DNA from: CAYRHS01 sp964424125
Lineage (GTDB): Bacteria; Actinomycetota; Acidimicrobiia; IMCC26256; JAOSJL01
NCBI GenBank assembly: GCA_964424125.1
Contig: CAYRHS010000070.1
Coordinates: 1-15,594 of the forward strand
Length of the DNA stretch: 15,594 nt
Direction: 5' to 3'
The notes beneath the pieces are model-generated. The model did not search any database and was not told the origin of the DNA. It was given only the letters and a program-made list of their open reading frames with translations. Position numbers and translations under genes: made by a program. Each line of letters opens with the position of its first letter. The stretch's first letter is position 1. Positions 13,196 through 15,594 of the stretch are shown here, piece by piece.

Positions 13196-14308
13196 GTGCG
13201 CGTCAGCTCGCTCGAGCTCATCGACTTCCGCTGCTACGAGTCACTCGTGCTCGATCTGCCGCCCGGGTGCACGGTCGTCGCCGGTGCGAACGGAGAGGGC
13301 AAGACCAGCCTCCTCGAAGCCCTCGCCTGGGCGGCCACGGGTCGTTCACTGCGCCCGGTTCCGGACACGGCGCTCGTGCACTCGGGCGCACCACGTGCGA
13401 TCGTCCGCGTCGAGGTGGAAGAAGATGGCCGGACGCAGCTGCTCGAAGCCGAGCTCGCGCTCGAAGGACGTGGGCGGATCCGGCTCAACGGTCAACCGGT
13501 TACGCGCCGGCGCGACCTGACCGGCTTCCTGTTGGTGACGGTCTTCACTCCGGACGACCTCGAGCTCGTAAAGGGCGGCCCGGCGGAGCGACGGCAGTAC
13601 CTGGACGATCTCCTCGTCGCGATCACCCCACGCTTCGCCGCTGTGCGAGCGGAAGTCGATCGGGTGATCCGGCAACGCAACGCCCTCCTTCGCTCGGGGA
13701 TACGTGAGGCCGAGGGATGGCACACGCTCGACGTTTTCGACGAACAGCTGGCTCGCGCCGGCGGAGAGCTGGTGCGCGGACGGTTGCAGCTCGTGGAGCG
13801 GCTCGACGCGCCGCTCACGACTGCATACAAGGGGCTGGCCGGCCAAGGGGTGCCGGTCCGCGCTCGGTACCGCCCGACCTGGTCCAGCGGGGAAGACGTC
13901 ACATCCGGGCAGGTGGCCGACGAAGCATTACGCGCCGCCCTGTTGGAGAGCCGCGACCGGGAGCGAGAGCGGGGAGTGACGCTGGTCGGCCCGCATCGTG
14001 ACGACTGGGAGCTGATGCTGGACGATCTCGCGGCCCGAACACACGCGTCGCAGGGTGAGCAACGCTCGCTCGCGCTGGCACTGCGGCTGGCGGGACACGG
14101 AGTGGTTCGCGGCGCCGTCGACCGAGAACCCGTGCTGTTGCTCGACGACGTCTTCAGCGAGCTCGACGACCGCCGAGCGACCGCGCTCGTCGAGCTCCTC
14201 CCCGGCGACCAGACGCTGATCACCACGGCCGGGAGGCTCCCGGAGTCGATCGCCGTCGAGCGGTTCCTTCGCGTGCGCGGCGGCCGCCTGGAGGACGAGG
14301 CGGCATGA
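13196..14308 (+). CDS. recF: DNA replication and repair protein RecF
   Basis: A 370-residue SMC-like ATPase that acts in RecFOR gap repair and fork recovery. Walker A is GANGEGKTS (about 30-38), after LELIDFRCYESLVLDLPPG. The ABC signature is SQGEQRSLALALRLA and Walker B is PVLLLDDVFSELD. GGPAERRQYLDDLL is a RecF hallmark. The start is GTG 13196, 18 bases after dnaN, without an obvious ribosome site. The stop overlaps the next gene's ATG (ATGA), so the two are probably coupled. Confidence 0.97.
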   Translation: MRVSSLELIDFRCYESLVLDLPPGCTVVAGANGEGKTSLLEALAWAATGRSLRPVPDTALVHSGAPRAIVRVEVEEDGRTQLLEAELALEGRGRIRLNGQPVTRRRDLTGFLLVTVFTPDDLELVKGGPAERRQYLDDLLVAITPRFAAVRAEVDRVIRQRNALLRSGIREAEGWHTLDVFDEQLARAGGELVRGRLQLVERLDAPLTTAYKGLAGQGVPVRARYRPTWSSGEDVTSGQVADEALRAALLESRDRERERGVTLVGPHRDDWELMLDDLAARTHASQGEQRSLALALRLAGHGVVRGAVDREPVLLLDDVFSELDDRRATALVELLPGDQTLITTAGRLPESIAVERFLRVRGGRLEDEAA

Positions 14309-14619
14309 CCGGCAAGCGTGGCCGGGGAGAGCCACGCTCGGTCACGGACTCGTTGTCCGAACTCGGCGCCGAGCTCGGGCTCGGCGACCCGCGTGCTGTC
14401 CAACGGCTGGTCGACTCGTGGAGCGAGATCGTCGGCGAGCGCGTCGCCGAGCACGCGCGCCCTCTGCAGGTCCGCAACCGGATCCTGACGATCGCGGTCG
14501 ACGACGCGGCCTGGGCTGCTGAGCTCCGCTACCAGGACCAGACCCTGCGCGAGCGCATCGGGGAGCGTGTGGGTGCCGGGGTCGTGCGGGCGCTGCGGGT
14601 GGTCGTACGACCCCGCTAG
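14305..14619 (+). CDS. dciA: DciA-like (DUF721) replication protein
   Basis: A 104-residue DUF721 protein. The core motif is VQRLVDSWSEIVGERVAEHARPLQVRN, followed by LTIAVDDAAWAAELRYQ and a basic C-terminus. DUF721/DciA proteins are the ancestral loaders or operators of the replicative helicase in bacteria without DnaC/DnaI, and the place between recF and gyrB matches the actinobacterial pattern. The start ATG overlaps the recF stop. The N-terminal 15 residues are variable. Confidence 0.88.
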   Translation: MTGKRGRGEPRSVTDSLSELGAELGLGDPRAVQRLVDSWSEIVGERVAEHARPLQVRNRILTIAVDDAAWAAELRYQDQTLRERIGERVGAGVVRALRVVVRPR

Positions 14620-14641
14620 GCACCGATTCGAAGCCTCCGTC

Positions 14642-14667
14642 TGGTACACTGAATCGAGTGAAAACTC
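14642..14667 (+). promoter_or_regulatory. Candidate gyrB promoter with extended -10
   Basis: TGGTACACT at 14642-14650 matches an extended -10 box (TGnTAnnnT); no convincing -35 is seen. Just downstream GAGT-GAAA-ACTC (14656-14667) could form a short hairpin with a GNRA loop at the mRNA 5' end. The leader to gyrB would be about 115 bases. Confidence 0.45.
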
Positions 14668-14770
14668 CCGGTCTGACCTGCGCTTTCGCGCGGATTCGGC
14701 CGGGCCCCGACTCCCCCCACCACCCCCGGTCCACGGGATCGGAACCCCCGTCGAGAAGAGGCGTTCGCGC

Positions 14771-15594
14771 GTGACGTACGCGGCCAAGGACATCACGGTG
14801 CTCAAGGGCCTGGAGCCCGTCCGCGAGCGCCCCGGCATGTACATCGGTTCGACCGGCCCCTCCGGCCTGCACCACCTGGTCTACGAGGTGGTCGACAACG
14901 CGGTCGACGAGGCGATGGCGGGCTACTGCAACCGCATCGACGTCACGCTGCTCGCCGACGGCGGTTGCCGGGTCGCCGACAACGGCCGTGGCATTCCGGT
15001 CGACAAGCATCCGGAATCGCGGACGAAGTCCGCGGCCGAGGTCGTGATGACGACGCTGCACGCCGGCGGGAAGTTCGGAGGTGAGGGTTACAAGATCAGT
15101 GGCGGCCTGCACGGGGTCGGTGTCTCGGTGGTGAACGCCCTGTCCGTAAAGCTCGACCTCGAGGTCCATCGAGACGGCGGGAAGTGGGTCCAGCACTACG
15201 CCAAGGGCGGCAAGCCGCAGGACAAGCTCCAGAAGAAGCAGGCCTCGAAGCGCACGGGCACGATCATCACGTTCTGGCCCGACCCGACGATCTTCGACGA
15301 GACGGACTTCCGCACCCAGACGTTGGTGGAACGTCTCCGGGAGATGGCGTTCCTCAACCGGGGGTTGGAGATCAGGTTCAAGGACGAACGACCGGCCTCC
15401 AAGGCCCAGCACAGCTTCAAGTATTCGGGCGGCATCGTCGACTTCGTCAAGCATCTCAACTCGTCGAAGGACCCGCTGTTCAAGCGGGTGATCTCACTGC
15501 GAGAATCCACCGACGACGCCGAGATCGACATCGCGATGCAGTGGAACACGGGCTTCTACGAGGGCATCCACTCGTTCGCGAACAACATCGCGAC
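14771..15594 (+). CDS. gyrB: DNA gyrase subunit B, N-terminal part
   Basis: The first 274 codons of GyrB, open at the right edge. The protein begins MTYAAKDITVLKGLEPVRERPGMYIG when joined, the standard start of type II topoisomerase B subunits. The GHKL ATPase elements follow: VYEVVDNAVDEAM (the ATP-site Glu and Asn), DNGRGIPVDKHP and LHAGGKFGGEGYKISGGLHGVG, the glycine-rich lid. The transducer domain begins within the last third. The enzyme introduces negative supercoils together with GyrA. The start is GTG 14771, with AAGAGG at 14756-14761 nine bases upstream. A leader of about 150 bases separates it from dciA. Confidence 0.97.
   Translation, partial: MTYAAKDITVLKGLEPVRERPGMYIGSTGPSGLHHLVYEVVDNAVDEAMAGYCNRIDVTLLADGGCRVADNGRGIPVDKHPESRTKSAAEVVMTTLHAGGKFGGEGYKISGGLHGVGVSVVNALSVKLDLEVHRDGGKWVQHYAKGGKPQDKLQKKQASKRTGTIITFWPDPTIFDETDFRTQTLVERLREMAFLNRGLEIRFKDERPASKAQHSFKYSGGIVDFVKHLNSSKDPLFKRVISLRESTDDAEIDIAMQWNTGFYEGIHSFANNIA

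Noticed and set aside
9677..13397. Other CACGTG cores at 9677, 10959 and 13392 as possible parS sites
   Set aside because: Their flanks do not match GTTYC/GRAAC and they lie in rnpA, dnaA and recF coding sequence.

Overview
This window is the replication-origin neighbourhood of a high-GC chromosome, almost certainly from an actinomycete (phylum Actinomycetota). It carries the gene order known from that phylum: kinase/MviN region, sigM, trxB, trxA, cwlM, then parB, parA, rsmG, jag, yidC, yidD, rnpA and rpmH on the opposite strand, then dnaA, dnaN, recF, dciA and gyrB. A deep-branching class such as Acidimicrobiia or Nitriliruptoria would fit, but that is inference. A run of 10 Ns inside dnaA, with broken coding sequence beside it, shows that this is a draft scaffold, possibly a metagenome bin.

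Left arm (1-4588, + strand): the end of a membrane Ser/Thr kinase-like gene, an ECF sigma factor, a putative membrane anti-sigma factor, a small two-helix membrane protein, thioredoxin reductase, thioredoxin, and a CwlM-like peptidoglycan-binding pseudo-amidase. Most junctions overlap by a few bases, so this looks like one translationally coupled operon linking envelope stress sensing, thiol redox and cell-wall control. The sigma/anti-sigma junction carries a 29-bp tandem duplication.

Middle arm (4604-9999, - strand, read from right to left): rpmH, rnpA, yidD, yidC, jag, rsmG, parA, parB. The genes are packed with overlaps or very short gaps. The one real gap, between rsmG and parA, holds two parS sites whose centres are 42 bp apart. 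The strand ends convergently against the cwlM-like gene with 15 bp between the stop codons.

Origin and right arm (10000-15594): a 410-bp region without a convincing gene separates rpmH from the divergent dnaA. It holds candidate promoters for both directions, hairpins and a DnaA-box cluster at the dnaA start. dnaA is interrupted by the assembly gap. The dnaA-dnaN spacer is the likely oriC: several DnaA boxes, then three CTA triplets (DnaA-trio) and a locally AT-rich stretch. dnaN, recF, dciA and the first part of gyrB follow.

Points worth a second look: three genes (the small membrane protein, rsmG and rnpA) have no ATG, GTG or TTG at their expected starts; the amidase domain has lost its zinc ligands; the oriC has a B. 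subtilis-like unwinding architecture; a 16-bp-spaced ACTTGT repeat and a terminator-like hairpin precede dnaA. I see no CRISPR, phage, transposon or tRNA/rRNA, and nothing that amounts to a wholly new multi-gene system.
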